From the NCBI GenBank assembly GCA_030606215.1, contig JAUWGW010000003.1:1-64000 (forward strand): a stretch of DNA of 64,000 nucleotides, given 5' to 3'. Positions 1-8,030 of the stretch are shown piece after piece (the stretch's first letter is position 1; each line of letters opens with the position of its first letter). Origin of the DNA: a bacterium. Lineage in GTDB: Bacteria > NPL-UPA2 > JAUVJM01. Made by a program: the position numbers and the translations under genes. The notes beneath the pieces were generated by a model, which was not told the origin of the DNA, ran no database searches, and worked only from the letters and a program-made list of their open reading frames with translations.

Positions 1-68
1 CCGCGCGACCACCGTATCAAAGTTTTTCGTTCGTCGTCATTCAGTATGACTTTACAAGCAACTCGCAT
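1..68 (-). CDS. IS630-family transposase, N-terminal fragment (runs off the window)
   Basis: Reading leftwards from an ATG at 68, the frame is open to the window edge and begins MRVACKVILNDDERKTLIRW. This resembles the N-terminal helix-turn-helix of IS630/Tc1-type transposases, which typically starts with a short strand followed by 'L..EER..L..W'. A strong Shine-Dalgarno (GGAGGTG on the minus strand, 75-81) sits 6 bases upstream of the ATG and supports the start. Only about 22 codons are visible, so the DDE catalytic core and the far inverted repeat cannot be seen and I cannot say whether the element is intact. It borders the defence island, as insertion sequences often do. The family call rests on a short stretch. 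Confidence 0.55.
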   Translation of the reverse strand, partial: MRVACKVILNDDERKTLIRWSR

Positions 69-162
69 TGGTTTCACCTCCAAGAGTATTTTAACCAATG
101 CAAAGATATATGTCAAGCTAATTATGAAACACTACACTAGATAAGATGGGAGGATAGCAAAG

Positions 163-2106
163 ATGAGAATACACCGTGTGATTATTAATAATTTCCGTTC
201 AATTAAATATCTTGATTTCAAACCTGATAAAATCAATCTACTTATAGGAGGCAATAACTCTGGCAAAACAAATGTCCTCCAAGCATTGGATTTCGCACTC
301 AATCCTTACAAAAACTGGCATGAAGGCGTCGTTACTGAATATGACTTTTACAATAGGAATACTGAAGAGAAAGGAATTTTGAATGATGGGACAGAATGTA
401 CCGGAATCAATATAGAAGCTTGGCTCAGTGACTTTGTAAATGGAGAAGAATGCCAAAATGATTGGGATACCTGTTTGGAGCATATAAACAATAAGAATGA
501 AATTATTTCCTATGATGAAGAGGACAATGAGAATGCAGAAAAAATTCTGCGAGTTACTGCTGAATGTCATGCGGATCTAAAGCCGTTATTTTATTTCACA
601 AAACCAGATGTAGGGAAGCGACACTTTGCTCGTCGTGATAAAGAACAACTAGGATTCCACTTTGTTCCTGCTTATCGTAATCCTCTGTACGAATTGTCTT
701 TCTACCAAAATTCTTTTCTTTCAAAGTTACTTGAAAGGGAGGAACTCAAGGAAAAAATTGAAAAAGTCATTGAAGAAATAGGTCAGTCTCAAGTTGTATT
801 ATTTGAAGACGAAAAATTCAAGGAAAACTTTGAATCACTTCAAAAGTCAATACAGGACCTTAAGTTAATTTCACCTGAAACCGGTGCTATGGGATTAGAA
901 CCATTGGGAATTAGCGAGCGACGAACATTGCAGAATTTTGGGCTTGTATTTCGTCCGCAATCTACTGAAAGACCTGTGCCTCTGAAAAATCAAGGTTTAG
1001 GGGCGCAAAACGCAATGCTCATTTTGGCAATACTTCATACTATTGCAGCAGCAAAACATGAAAATTTAGTCCTCGCATTTGAAGAGCCTGAACAGAATTT
1101 AGAACCTTACTATCAACGACTACTTATAAAGAAGCTACTTAAACCAGCAACAAGAAATTTCCAAATTTTTATGACGAGCTATTCTCAAGATGTTATTAAA
1201 AGCTTTAGCTTTGCTAATACTTTCTTAGTTCAAAATCAAGTGACGAAACATGTTTTGCTTAAAATTTCTCAGGAGGAGAACACAACGCTGGAGTGGCGTA
1301 AGTTTCTTAATCATCTTGAAAGAAGAAACAAAGAAGAGGTGATCGGTGGAATATTAGCCCGGTTTGTCTTATTAGTCGAAGGAGAAGCAGAAAAAGGTGG
1401 ATTGCCAGTATTTTCACAACTAAGCAGTAGAGGATTTGACAACGTAGGAGTTGAGCTTATTTGGTGCGAAGGCGTTGGAGAAATGCCCAAATATGCAGAA
1501 TATTTTAAAAGGCTAAATATTCCTGTCATTGCTTTATGCGATAAAGATGAAAATCTATGTAGTAAGAAACAGAGAAATGGAATTGCTCAAAAAGCAGATT
1601 TAACAATACTCTGGACTAACTACGAAGAAGCCTTGCTGACTTCCCCAGAATTATTTTCATCTTCAAAATTTGCTGAAATCTGTTGTAGTGAATATGATTT
1701 CAATGAAAATAGAAATATATTTCTAAAAAACACTTTTGATGCAAAAGAAGTCCCTAATGAATTAAAAGAATTTTACGAGGAAGAAAAAGCTCAGCTCAAA
1801 ACTTGTTCTGATTTAGAGAAACTTCTGGGCATTCTGGAAAAAAATGATTTACTTTATTGTTATCAGAGATTTTTCCTTCACAATAGTCTTGCGGGTGTTC
1901 GACAAGCGCGTCTTGTGGCGAAAGAAATGTGCCGGGAGGATGAGAGGAATATTCCTTCCGCAATTTGTAAACTAATTGCTTTAACAATCGAATTTTGCGA
2001 AGGAATGCTTCATGGAAATAGTGGGGATGTAATTAAGGTAGGCGGTTCTGAAATAGCGAAAGTAATTCAGAATAATCCTTTTATCGTAGAGATCCTCAAT
2101 GGGTAA
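163..2106 (+). CDS. gajA: Gabija GajA: OLD-family ATPase/TOPRIM nuclease
   Basis: GajA is the DNA-nicking subunit of the Gabija anti-phage system: an ABC-type ATPase head regulates a C-terminal TOPRIM nuclease. Visible motifs are a P-loop GGNNSGKT at residues 29-36, a Walker B/D-loop FEEPEQNLEP near 305, the TOPRIM glutamate in LLVEGEAEK near 403 and the TOPRIM aspartates in ALCDKDEN near 458. The start has a GGGAGG ribosome site 10 bases upstream. The 3' end overlaps the next gene by 8 bases (ATGGGTAA), and that gene is a UvrD-like helicase. An OLD nuclease with a downstream UvrD-like helicase is the defining Gabija arrangement (class 2 OLD). At 647 residues it is somewhat longer than the well-studied Bacillus GajA; the extra length appears to lie C-terminal of the TOPRIM core. 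A lone class 1 OLD protein is unlikely given the partner. Confidence 0.9.
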   Translation: MRIHRVIINNFRSIKYLDFKPDKINLLIGGNNSGKTNVLQALDFALNPYKNWHEGVVTEYDFYNRNTEEKGILNDGTECTGINIEAWLSDFVNGEECQNDWDTCLEHINNKNEIISYDEEDNENAEKILRVTAECHADLKPLFYFTKPDVGKRHFARRDKEQLGFHFVPAYRNPLYELSFYQNSFLSKLLEREELKEKIEKVIEEIGQSQVVLFEDEKFKENFESLQKSIQDLKLISPETGAMGLEPLGISERRTLQNFGLVFRPQSTERPVPLKNQGLGAQNAMLILAILHTIAAAKHENLVLAFEEPEQNLEPYYQRLLIKKLLKPATRNFQIFMTSYSQDVIKSFSFANTFLVQNQVTKHVLLKISQEENTTLEWRKFLNHLERRNKEEVIGGILARFVLLVEGEAEKGGLPVFSQLSSRGFDNVGVELIWCEGVGEMPKYAEYFKRLNIPVIALCDKDENLCSKKQRNGIAQKADLTILWTNYEEALLTSPELFSSSKFAEICCSEYDFNENRNIFLKNTFDAKEVPNELKEFYEEEKAQLKTCSDLEKLLGILEKNDLLYCYQRFFLHNSLAGVRQARLVAKEMCREDERNIPSAICKLIALTIEFCEGMLHGNSGDVIKVGGSEIAKVIQNNPFIVEILNG

Positions 2107-3925
2107 TTTTGATATTACAAAAGATAAAAAGCCGATACTTGATCTTATTGAAAAAACCCTTGGCGGGAAGCGTTTAATTATCGTAGAGGCCCCGCCAGGT
2201 GCAGGAAAGACTCTCTTGAGCGTATTGTGTGCAAAAAAACTAATTGAGACAAGAAGCATTGAGGTCAATCAGAAAGTGCTTTTGATGACTTTTTCACGTA
2301 ATGCTCGAGCTCAGCTTGATAAGGAAGCAGAAATCGTGTTCGCTTCCAACAGAGAAAAATTAAAACAGATAGAGATTACAAATTTTCATTCTTTCTTCCA
2401 AAAATATGTCTGGGCATATCGTTCTTATCTTGGTTTACCACTTGAATTAAATTTGGTCTGGCCACAGAAGAGACAAAAACAAATTCGTAGTATCCTCTCC
2501 AGTTTATCAAATCCTCCAGAGAAAACAATTGAAGCTCTTTCATCCTGTTTGGAATTTCAGCCTTGTGGTTTTATTCCCCCTCATTGTCCTCAAAAATATC
2601 GTGGGGACATTTCAAAAATTAGAGAGCATATTCTTATGCTGAATAAAAAGGGGTATATCGCCCATGAGGATTTGGCATATCACTTTTATCTGTTACTCAA
2701 AAAGTCCCCTTTTATTCTCGATACATTGAGATTTAAATATCCTTTTCTAATCCTTGATGAGTATCAGGATTCTTCTGATTTTCAAGATTTAATCGTGCGG
2801 GAGCTATTGGGAGAAAGCAACAAGGCAATCGTTTTCGCAGATGATATGCAGATGATCCATGGTTGGAGAGGGGCATCTCCAGACCGTATTAAACATTTAA
2901 AAGGGGACTTTGATTGTTTTTCAAAAGAACTGAACCTGTTGCCCCGCTATCAAGACTGTCCAAGCTTGAAAAGTATCTTTGAAGAACTCCGAAAAGCATT
3001 GAAAAATAACAATTGCATAAGTAAGATCAATTGTAGGGACAATGTATTAGAATTAAGACAAGCTAATATTTCAAAGCAGGAGATTTTTAAAATACCCAAT
3101 GACTATAGGAAGGAAAGAGCAATCAACAGTTACATTGCCCAATCAGATGTCTTGGGTCTGGTTAAAAGTATAAGCAGGGATTCAAGCATAGCAATTCTCC
3201 TCCCTTTTAATGCAGATGTAAGCAACTTTAAGCGCATTTTTAGGGAGAAGAACTTACCGGTAAAAGAGATAAGCAAGGGAGACAAACAGCACAATTTCGT
3301 TGGATTGTTAATTGAAAGCGTCGAAATCTCTTCTGAGCAGGAAAGGAAAATCTTTGTCTTGGAAGCAATGCACTATATTGACTTCGCAAAGATTCGAGAA
3401 GGATTAAGTTGGGAAAATCGGTTAGCGGCGGTCAAGAAAAAGCCGTCCCTTAAAATTGCTGGAAATAAAGAAGATATTAGAAAAGATTTGAGGCTTGATG
3501 AGATTGTAGGAAACTCTCAAAACTTCAAAGAATTATTGATTTCACTATATCATTCTGTAGAGAAAAACAAGGCGCAGCTGACTATTGATTGGGATATATT
3601 TCGGATATTCAGCAAAGTAGTCAGAAAAATAGTAGCAATGGAAGATGTTGAACTTAAAAAATTGTTTTCCAATGTTCTCTTACAGGAACAATATATGACG
3701 GCACACAAGAAATTGAAAGGAATCTATGTACTAAATGTCCATCAGGCTAAGGGAAAAGAATTTGTTTGGGTAATATTACCCGATGTTACAGAAGGTACTT
3801 TTCCCTCAGATAATAATGACAAGAAGAAACTCTTCTATGTGGCTGTAACTCGGGCAAGGCGCAAAGTTGTTATTTATGCCCGGAACAACCAGAGCAAAAT
3901 TTTGGATATCTTTCGTTTTTCATAA
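2099..3925 (+). CDS. gajB: Gabija GajB: UvrD/PcrA-like SF1A helicase
   Basis: Second Gabija subunit. Family knowledge says GajB binds the GajA tetramer and activates nuclease function on sensing nucleotide depletion or phage DNA ends. Sequence shows an SF1A helicase core: Walker A APPGAGKT at residues 31-38, motif II LDEYQD near 219, motif III ADDMQMIHGWRG near 247, motif V LNVHQAKGKEFVWV near 547 and motif VI YVAVTRARRKV near 583. The ATG at 2099 lies inside the gajA stop, so translation is probably coupled. It has 608 residues, longer than the roughly 500 of Bacillus GajB; the additional material lies between motifs III and V (residues about 290-530), the region that carries 2B-like insertions in UvrD helicases. 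Few alternatives: a generic UvrD repair helicase would not normally sit in an operon with an OLD nuclease. Confidence 0.9.
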   Translation: MGNFDITKDKKPILDLIEKTLGGKRLIIVEAPPGAGKTLLSVLCAKKLIETRSIEVNQKVLLMTFSRNARAQLDKEAEIVFASNREKLKQIEITNFHSFFQKYVWAYRSYLGLPLELNLVWPQKRQKQIRSILSSLSNPPEKTIEALSSCLEFQPCGFIPPHCPQKYRGDISKIREHILMLNKKGYIAHEDLAYHFYLLLKKSPFILDTLRFKYPFLILDEYQDSSDFQDLIVRELLGESNKAIVFADDMQMIHGWRGASPDRIKHLKGDFDCFSKELNLLPRYQDCPSLKSIFEELRKALKNNNCISKINCRDNVLELRQANISKQEIFKIPNDYRKERAINSYIAQSDVLGLVKSISRDSSIAILLPFNADVSNFKRIFREKNLPVKEISKGDKQHNFVGLLIESVEISSEQERKIFVLEAMHYIDFAKIREGLSWENRLAAVKKKPSLKIAGNKEDIRKDLRLDEIVGNSQNFKELLISLYHSVEKNKAQLTIDWDIFRIFSKVVRKIVAMEDVELKKLFSNVLLQEQYMTAHKKLKGIYVLNVHQAKGKEFVWVILPDVTEGTFPSDNNDKKKLFYVAVTRARRKVVIYARNNQSKILDIFRFS

Positions 3926-4060
3926 GGTAAAAAGATGTTAGATACAACTACAAAGAATAAGGGGAAACAATGTCAAGTTTTGCATTAATGCATTTTGGAG
4001 AGCAAGAAGGAAAGGGAACGTTTCTATTTTTCATAGCTTTGAAAGAGGGAGGTGAGGATA

Positions 4061-4297
4061 ATGGCATTTTCTGATGAAGTAGTCGCACAGGCATGGAGAA
4101 GAGCTGGTGGAAGATGCGAATGCAGAAGAACAACACATGACCACAATTATGTGAGGTGTAATAAAGAATTAGTGTGGGAAAATAGAGGAAGAGAAGGTCG
4201 TGGTGCTTGGGAGGCTCATCATATAAGTAGCACTGGTGGCGATACACTTTCAAACTGTGAAATTCTTTGTTGGGATTGTCACCAGCAAACTTTCTGA
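4061..4297 (+). CDS. Small HNH-type endonuclease-like protein
   Basis: A 78-residue protein with a compact HNH beta-beta-alpha metal fold: paired cysteines (CEC and a later C) near the N-terminus, the HH pair in WEAHHISSTGGDTLSNCEIL, the conserved Asn eight to nine residues later, and a C-terminal CWDCHQ that supplies the final His. I chose ATG 4061 over the in-frame GTG nine bases upstream because GGAGGTG at 4047-4053 is optimally spaced. The domain is almost all there is; no DNA-recognition module is attached, unlike the HNH proteins of restriction systems. It lies 135 bases after gajB on the same strand, so it may be a cargo gene of the defence island rather than a Gabija subunit. Nuclease activity is inferred from motifs only. 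Confidence 0.7.
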   Translation: MAFSDEVVAQAWRRAGGRCECRRTTHDHNYVRCNKELVWENRGREGRGAWEAHHISSTGGDTLSNCEILCWDCHQQTF

Positions 4298-4460
4298 AGG
4301 CAATAAGAGTGAAGTCGTTAGAGCAATGAATCATCCAAAAAGTCCGTGGGCTTTACGGGTTAAGTGATGAGGGAGTTGCTCGGGTTGAAGGGAAACGCTA
4401 ATTATAAAATAGCTTGCAAAATAACCAATAAAAGGTTAAAAGACAAGGTATTGGAAAATT

Positions 4461-5297
4461 ATGATTACATTATCCTTTTATAATATTGATGAATTCTGTT
4501 CAAAAATAGATTTAAGTGTAGGGAGACCTGTTATTGACTTATCAGATGTTTCATTCGTTGAGCCTTATGCTATAATTTATCTTGGATTGTTTATGAGATA
4601 TTACAACTCACTTGGAAAATATTTTGATTGGCGAGATTCAAGTGATACAAAGGTTAGAAAATATTTATCTCGTATGAACTTTTATGAGAGGTTTAATTTT
4701 AGTAAAGATGTGATAAAAGAAACAAAGCTAATACGATTTACATCTAATACATCGTTTAATGACATTATTGATATAGAGAAAGATGTTTGCATGCCAGATT
4801 CTATTGCCAATGAATTGAGAGAATTGTTGATTCGGCAGTATGAAATAAATAATGTTAAATTTGATATTCCCGTTGTGTGCGAGATTACTGCTGAAATAAT
4901 TGATAATTTTATTCAGCACTCTGATGAAAACTTGGCGGTAATGACAGTTCAATATTTTCCTAAAAAGCACACTTTATCTATTGCAATTGGAGATTGTGGG
5001 ATTGGCATTAAGAAAAGCTTATCGTCTGTGTCAAGATATTCTCATGTCAGGAATTTGTCGGATGAGGATGCAATTGAGAAAGCTTTTGATTACTTAGTAT
5101 CAAGAAAAATGGAGGGAGGCACAGGATTAAGTGATATAAGAGATACCATCTTAGAGAAAAATGGAAGTCTATATTTTTCCTCTAATGAGGGCTTCTATAT
5201 AATAAAGGATAGGAAGATACAAAAAGGAAGCATGTTTTTTGAGTTACCTGGTGTTCAGATTGAATATATTTTCAAAGAGGAGGTAAATGGGCTATGA
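4461..5297 (+). CDS. STAS-like/GHKL ATPase protein (anti-sigma-factor-type ATPase domain)
   Basis: The 278-residue protein has two parts. Residues 1-100 (VIDLSDVSFVEPYAIIYLGL) look like a STAS-type fold of the kind found in anti-anti-sigma factors. Residues 130-240 carry a GHKL ATP-binding fold: N-box EITAEIIDNFIQHS near 145, G1 box IGDCGIGI near 175 and G2 box GGTGLSDI near 218. There is no histidine-kinase phosphoacceptor domain or membrane segment, so it resembles anti-sigma kinases (SpoIIAB/RsbW style) more than sensor kinases. The gene overlaps its downstream partner by four bases (ATGA), and that partner is itself STAS-like, suggesting a kinase/antagonist switch. It could regulate transcription or act as an effector within the surrounding defence island; no target sigma factor is visible here. 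Confidence 0.75.
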   Translation: MITLSFYNIDEFCSKIDLSVGRPVIDLSDVSFVEPYAIIYLGLFMRYYNSLGKYFDWRDSSDTKVRKYLSRMNFYERFNFSKDVIKETKLIRFTSNTSFNDIIDIEKDVCMPDSIANELRELLIRQYEINNVKFDIPVVCEITAEIIDNFIQHSDENLAVMTVQYFPKKHTLSIAIGDCGIGIKKSLSSVSRYSHVRNLSDEDAIEKAFDYLVSRKMEGGTGLSDIRDTILEKNGSLYFSSNEGFYIIKDRKIQKGSMFFELPGVQIEYIFKEEVNGL

Positions 5298-5698
5298 ATA
5301 AAGATATCACAATAGACGTGGCAAAACTTGCAAAGTCTACAATTACGAGAAACCGTGGAAATGAGGCATTTGGTAATTTAGAAAGCATTATCAAAAATAA
5401 TCCACCCGACGTAGTAACTATTGACCTGACAAAATCTGGTATGGTTTCTTTATCATTTCTTGATGGCATGATTGTTAATATGCAGAAAAAATTAGAATTA
5501 CGAAGAGTAAAACTTTGCTTTATTGTCAAACTTGAAGATGTGCTCAAGAAGTTAAGAAAAGTAGTAACACTCAGAAATTTCAAGGGATATTACAAATACG
5601 CTAATGAAGATGATGTCAAGGAAATTGAAAAAGTTGAGATGAATTCGAATATGCGTCCAGAAGTGGTTAAAAATAAAGAGAGCCTAATAAAACTGTGA
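5294..5698 (+). CDS. STAS-like protein, DUF4325-type
   Basis: A 134-residue protein beginning MNKDITIDVAKLAKSTITRN, a typical opening for DUF4325/STAS-like proteins. The segment PPDVVTIDLTKSGMVSLSFLDGM (residues about 38-60; key features are the IDL strand, a Ser-containing turn and the SFLD helix start) corresponds to the strand-turn-helix of STAS domains that is phosphorylated in anti-anti-sigma factors. The ATG overlaps the stop of the GHKL ATPase gene by four bases, so the two are very likely translated together and to interact. The C-terminal 40 residues are charged. Family members are often annotated as unknown; the pairing with a GHKL ATPase is the best functional clue and suggests a phospho-switch. 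Confidence 0.72.
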   Translation: MNKDITIDVAKLAKSTITRNRGNEAFGNLESIIKNNPPDVVTIDLTKSGMVSLSFLDGMIVNMQKKLELRRVKLCFIVKLEDVLKKLRKVVTLRNFKGYYKYANEDDVKEIEKVEMNSNMRPEVVKNKESLIKL

Positions 5699-5710
5699 TA
5701 GGTGATAATT

Positions 5711-5826
5711 ATGCCAGCGCATGACATAATTGATAATCGCAAAGAAAATTGCAGGAATGCAACGAAGTCTATTGGGCAGCCTGCGAGTTGGTAAAGAATA
5801 GGCTAGAAAAAGCAAAGAGTGTATGA
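5711..5826 (+). pseudogene. Joined remnants of two deleted genes (tentative)
   Basis: An ATG at 5711 opens a 27-codon frame MPAHDIIDNRKENCRN that stops at TAA. Its start closely resembles the opening of the PLD-helicase at 9182 (MSDVIDNRKVRLGD), so it may be the 5' stump of a second helicase of that type. Partly overlapping it, in another frame from about 5746, is an open stretch ending CELVKNRLEKAKSV before a TGA at 5824-5826; it looks like the C-terminus of some other coding sequence. The simplest reading is a deletion that fused a gene start to a gene end. The pieces are too short for a firm call. Confidence 0.3.
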
Positions 5827-5865
5827 AAAAAATAATTAGAGGCAAAAACGCAGGTAGTCATTAAA

Positions 5866-6963
5866 ATGGGGAAATTACATATATTCCTTTGTGCGCTAAT
5901 TACCATTATTTCTATATCATTTACTCTATATAGCGTCCGTTCGAGTCAAAAAAGACATTTCATCATAATTGGAATTGCATTGATTGTTACATTATGGGCG
6001 GCACTAGGATATTTGATGAATAAAAGACAGAGAGAAGAAATAGTCGAAGAAGTGAAAGAAGTTAAGAGAGAGATAGAAAATCTACCTCAAAGGTTGAGTA
6101 TTTTACTAAATCCAATAATTGAAGCAAAAATTGAGCGGAAAGAGGAGTTTAATAAACCTACTATGGGGTTTGAAGAAATGTTATTCTCAGAAGCACGAGA
6201 AAATCAAGTGTTCATTCATAAAAATTTAGGAATCTATTACTATAAAAGGAACGATTTTGGTATTGCTGAAAAGGAATTACAGAGAGCAATTCAATTCGAC
6301 CGAAAGGACATAGATAGTCATAGGTATTTGGGCATCATTTATAGCAAGAAACAAGATTTTAACAGGGCAATTTCTATATATCAAAAAATAGTGAACTTGA
6401 AACCCGATGTTTCCACTCTTGAAGAACAATTACAGCTTGCTGTTTTGTACGAATATATTGGTCGTGATGCTTCAGCTTTACAGTCAGCTTTGAAACTCTA
6501 TAATCGTATTATTGGATTTAATGATGCTTATGTTAAGCTTGCAAAAGACAGGATAGAATATATTAGGCCACAAATAGAATATGAATTCGAACGAAAGAGA
6601 AGAAGTGGAACTATGCCTGTAGGTTTGATCCCACCGATTGTGGTAATTAGTTTGCCTTCTCCGGGATCCAAATTTGCTCTTGGGAGAGAAATCATTCTAA
6701 AAGGAACAATTGCAAACCCCAGATATGGTAATATCATTGATTACTATGTTGTAGAATATAGAAATCTTAGTAAGGAGGACGATTCTTGGCAGATAATTAA
6801 AAGTGTTGACTTTCAGGGAGCAAAGGATGAAATCATTGGTGGGGTAATATGCAAATGGACACCTATAAGCCTTGGGAGATATCTTGTTAAGGTTATTGCT
6901 AAGGATTTAAATGGGCATGAGGCTTCTCATCAAATTCAAATAATGGTTCAACCAAAAGAATAA
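5866..6963 (+). CDS. Membrane-anchored TPR protein with C-terminal Ig-like domain
   Basis: The 365-residue protein has two hydrophobic segments (residues about 5-22 and 31-50), a charged coiled-coil stretch rich in E and K (about 53-90), and then tetratricopeptide repeats: LGIYYYKRNDFGIAEKELQRA and HRYLGIIYSKKQDFNRAISI are clear consecutive TPR units (about 125-195), followed by a less regular unit. After residue 250 comes a beta-rich region containing PPIVVISLPSPGSKF, GREIILKG and GRYLVKVIAKDLNGHEA, the pattern of an Ig-like/FN3-like fold. The two membrane segments likely form a hairpin leaving both the repeats and the Ig domain on one side. It follows the STAS/GHKL pair on the same strand. 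I do not recognise the family; a scaffold role is inferred from the TPRs. Confidence 0.6.
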   Translation: MGKLHIFLCALITIISISFTLYSVRSSQKRHFIIIGIALIVTLWAALGYLMNKRQREEIVEEVKEVKREIENLPQRLSILLNPIIEAKIERKEEFNKPTMGFEEMLFSEARENQVFIHKNLGIYYYKRNDFGIAEKELQRAIQFDRKDIDSHRYLGIIYSKKQDFNRAISIYQKIVNLKPDVSTLEEQLQLAVLYEYIGRDASALQSALKLYNRIIGFNDAYVKLAKDRIEYIRPQIEYEFERKRRSGTMPVGLIPPIVVISLPSPGSKFALGREIILKGTIANPRYGNIIDYYVVEYRNLSKEDDSWQIIKSVDFQGAKDEIIGGVICKWTPISLGRYLVKVIAKDLNGHEASHQIQIMVQPKE

Positions 6964-7046
6964 ATATTTAATCAACAGTGTTCAGAAACTATAGGATGCT
7001 GGAGCAGGTGTTAAGCTAGCAAAAAGTTAAGATGATGGAGTGGAAT

Positions 7047-8030
7047 ATGGCTACAAAGGTATTTATAAGTTGTGGGCAGGCAACAGATAGAGAAATTGAA
7101 ACAGCTAAGAAAATTAAAGAATGGTTAGAAAATAAAGAGATTGGTTTTGAAAAAGCATACGTGGCAATTAGAGAACAGGAGATGCAAGATCTCAATAGTG
7201 CCATTATCAATAACCTGGCAGATTCGGATTATTTCTTGTTCATAGATTTCAAGAGAGAAACCATCAATGGGGGAAACCTCTTCAAGAAAGTGGTTAACTG
7301 GTTGCTTGGTAAAAAAAGCTATAGAGGCTCCCTCTTTGCTCATCAAGAATTAGCGTTGGCTTATTATCTTGGTTTTGAGGATGTGATTTTTCTTCATCAA
7401 GAAGGTGTAATTTCGGAAGGTTTTTTGAAGAGTATTCAAGGGAATTCCATTCCGTTTAGAGGCTATGATGAGATATTAGAGATAGTAAAGGAGCAGGTTG
7501 GAAAAAGATGGGATAAAAATTATTCAAGGCACCTTGTTGTTGGAGATATTACAAAATCAGAGGGTTCTTACGGTGACCATTCAAGCGATGGGCAAAAACG
7601 TCAACAAATCTGGCATTGTAGAATAGATAACAGGAGGAAACGAGAAGCGGCGCAAAATGTTGTGGCAAGATTGAAAGAAATAAGGGATGAAAAAGGGGAA
7701 GTGAAAAGCTCGCCGGATAAACAAGCGCTCAAATGGGCTGGCGCTTATACGAGTTATTCTTATGTAATTCCTCCACAGTCTGATGGAACTTTTGATCTTT
7801 TTTGCACTTTCCCTTACAAGCTCACAGAGATCTATCTGCACAGTCTTTTAGACGTTAAACCCCGGGAACCCATTATTAGAAAAGCGGGAGAATTTTATCT
7901 CATATATCAAATATCCGCTATAAATTTTCCTCGGCTTGAGTTTTCTGTGAAACTAAATTCAGGGAAAATACCGCTTGAAGTTAATATCGTTAAGAGTTCC
8001 GATGGATCAGGGATTTCTCTTATTATGTAA
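7047..8030 (+). CDS. TIR-like domain protein of unknown function
   Basis: I took ATG 7047, which has GGAG at 7037-7040 (6-base spacing), rather than ATG 7032. The N-terminus, MATKVFISCGQATDREIE, followed by a helix, YVAIREQEMQDLNSAIINNL and SDYFLFIDFKRE, has the alternating strand/helix pattern of TIR and nucleoside-deoxyribosyltransferase-like Rossmannoid folds. A glutamate in the QELALAYYLGFEDVIF helix (about residues 103-118) is a candidate catalytic residue of the TIR NADase type. The second half (after about 175) is a separate, beta-rich domain with tryptophan- and tyrosine-rich strands that I cannot assign. TIR-like proteins in defence islands usually hydrolyse NAD or make nucleotide signals, but that activity here is inference. 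Confidence 0.55.
   Translation: MATKVFISCGQATDREIETAKKIKEWLENKEIGFEKAYVAIREQEMQDLNSAIINNLADSDYFLFIDFKRETINGGNLFKKVVNWLLGKKSYRGSLFAHQELALAYYLGFEDVIFLHQEGVISEGFLKSIQGNSIPFRGYDEILEIVKEQVGKRWDKNYSRHLVVGDITKSEGSYGDHSSDGQKRQQIWHCRIDNRRKREAAQNVVARLKEIRDEKGEVKSSPDKQALKWAGAYTSYSYVIPPQSDGTFDLFCTFPYKLTEIYLHSLLDVKPREPIIRKAGEFYLIYQISAINFPRLEFSVKLNSGKIPLEVNIVKSSDGSGISLIM

Noticed and set aside
3948-4334. Minus-strand open frame of 128 codons across the HNH gene
   Set aside because: Shadow of a plus-strand gene with recognisable motifs; no known domain or Shine-Dalgarno.
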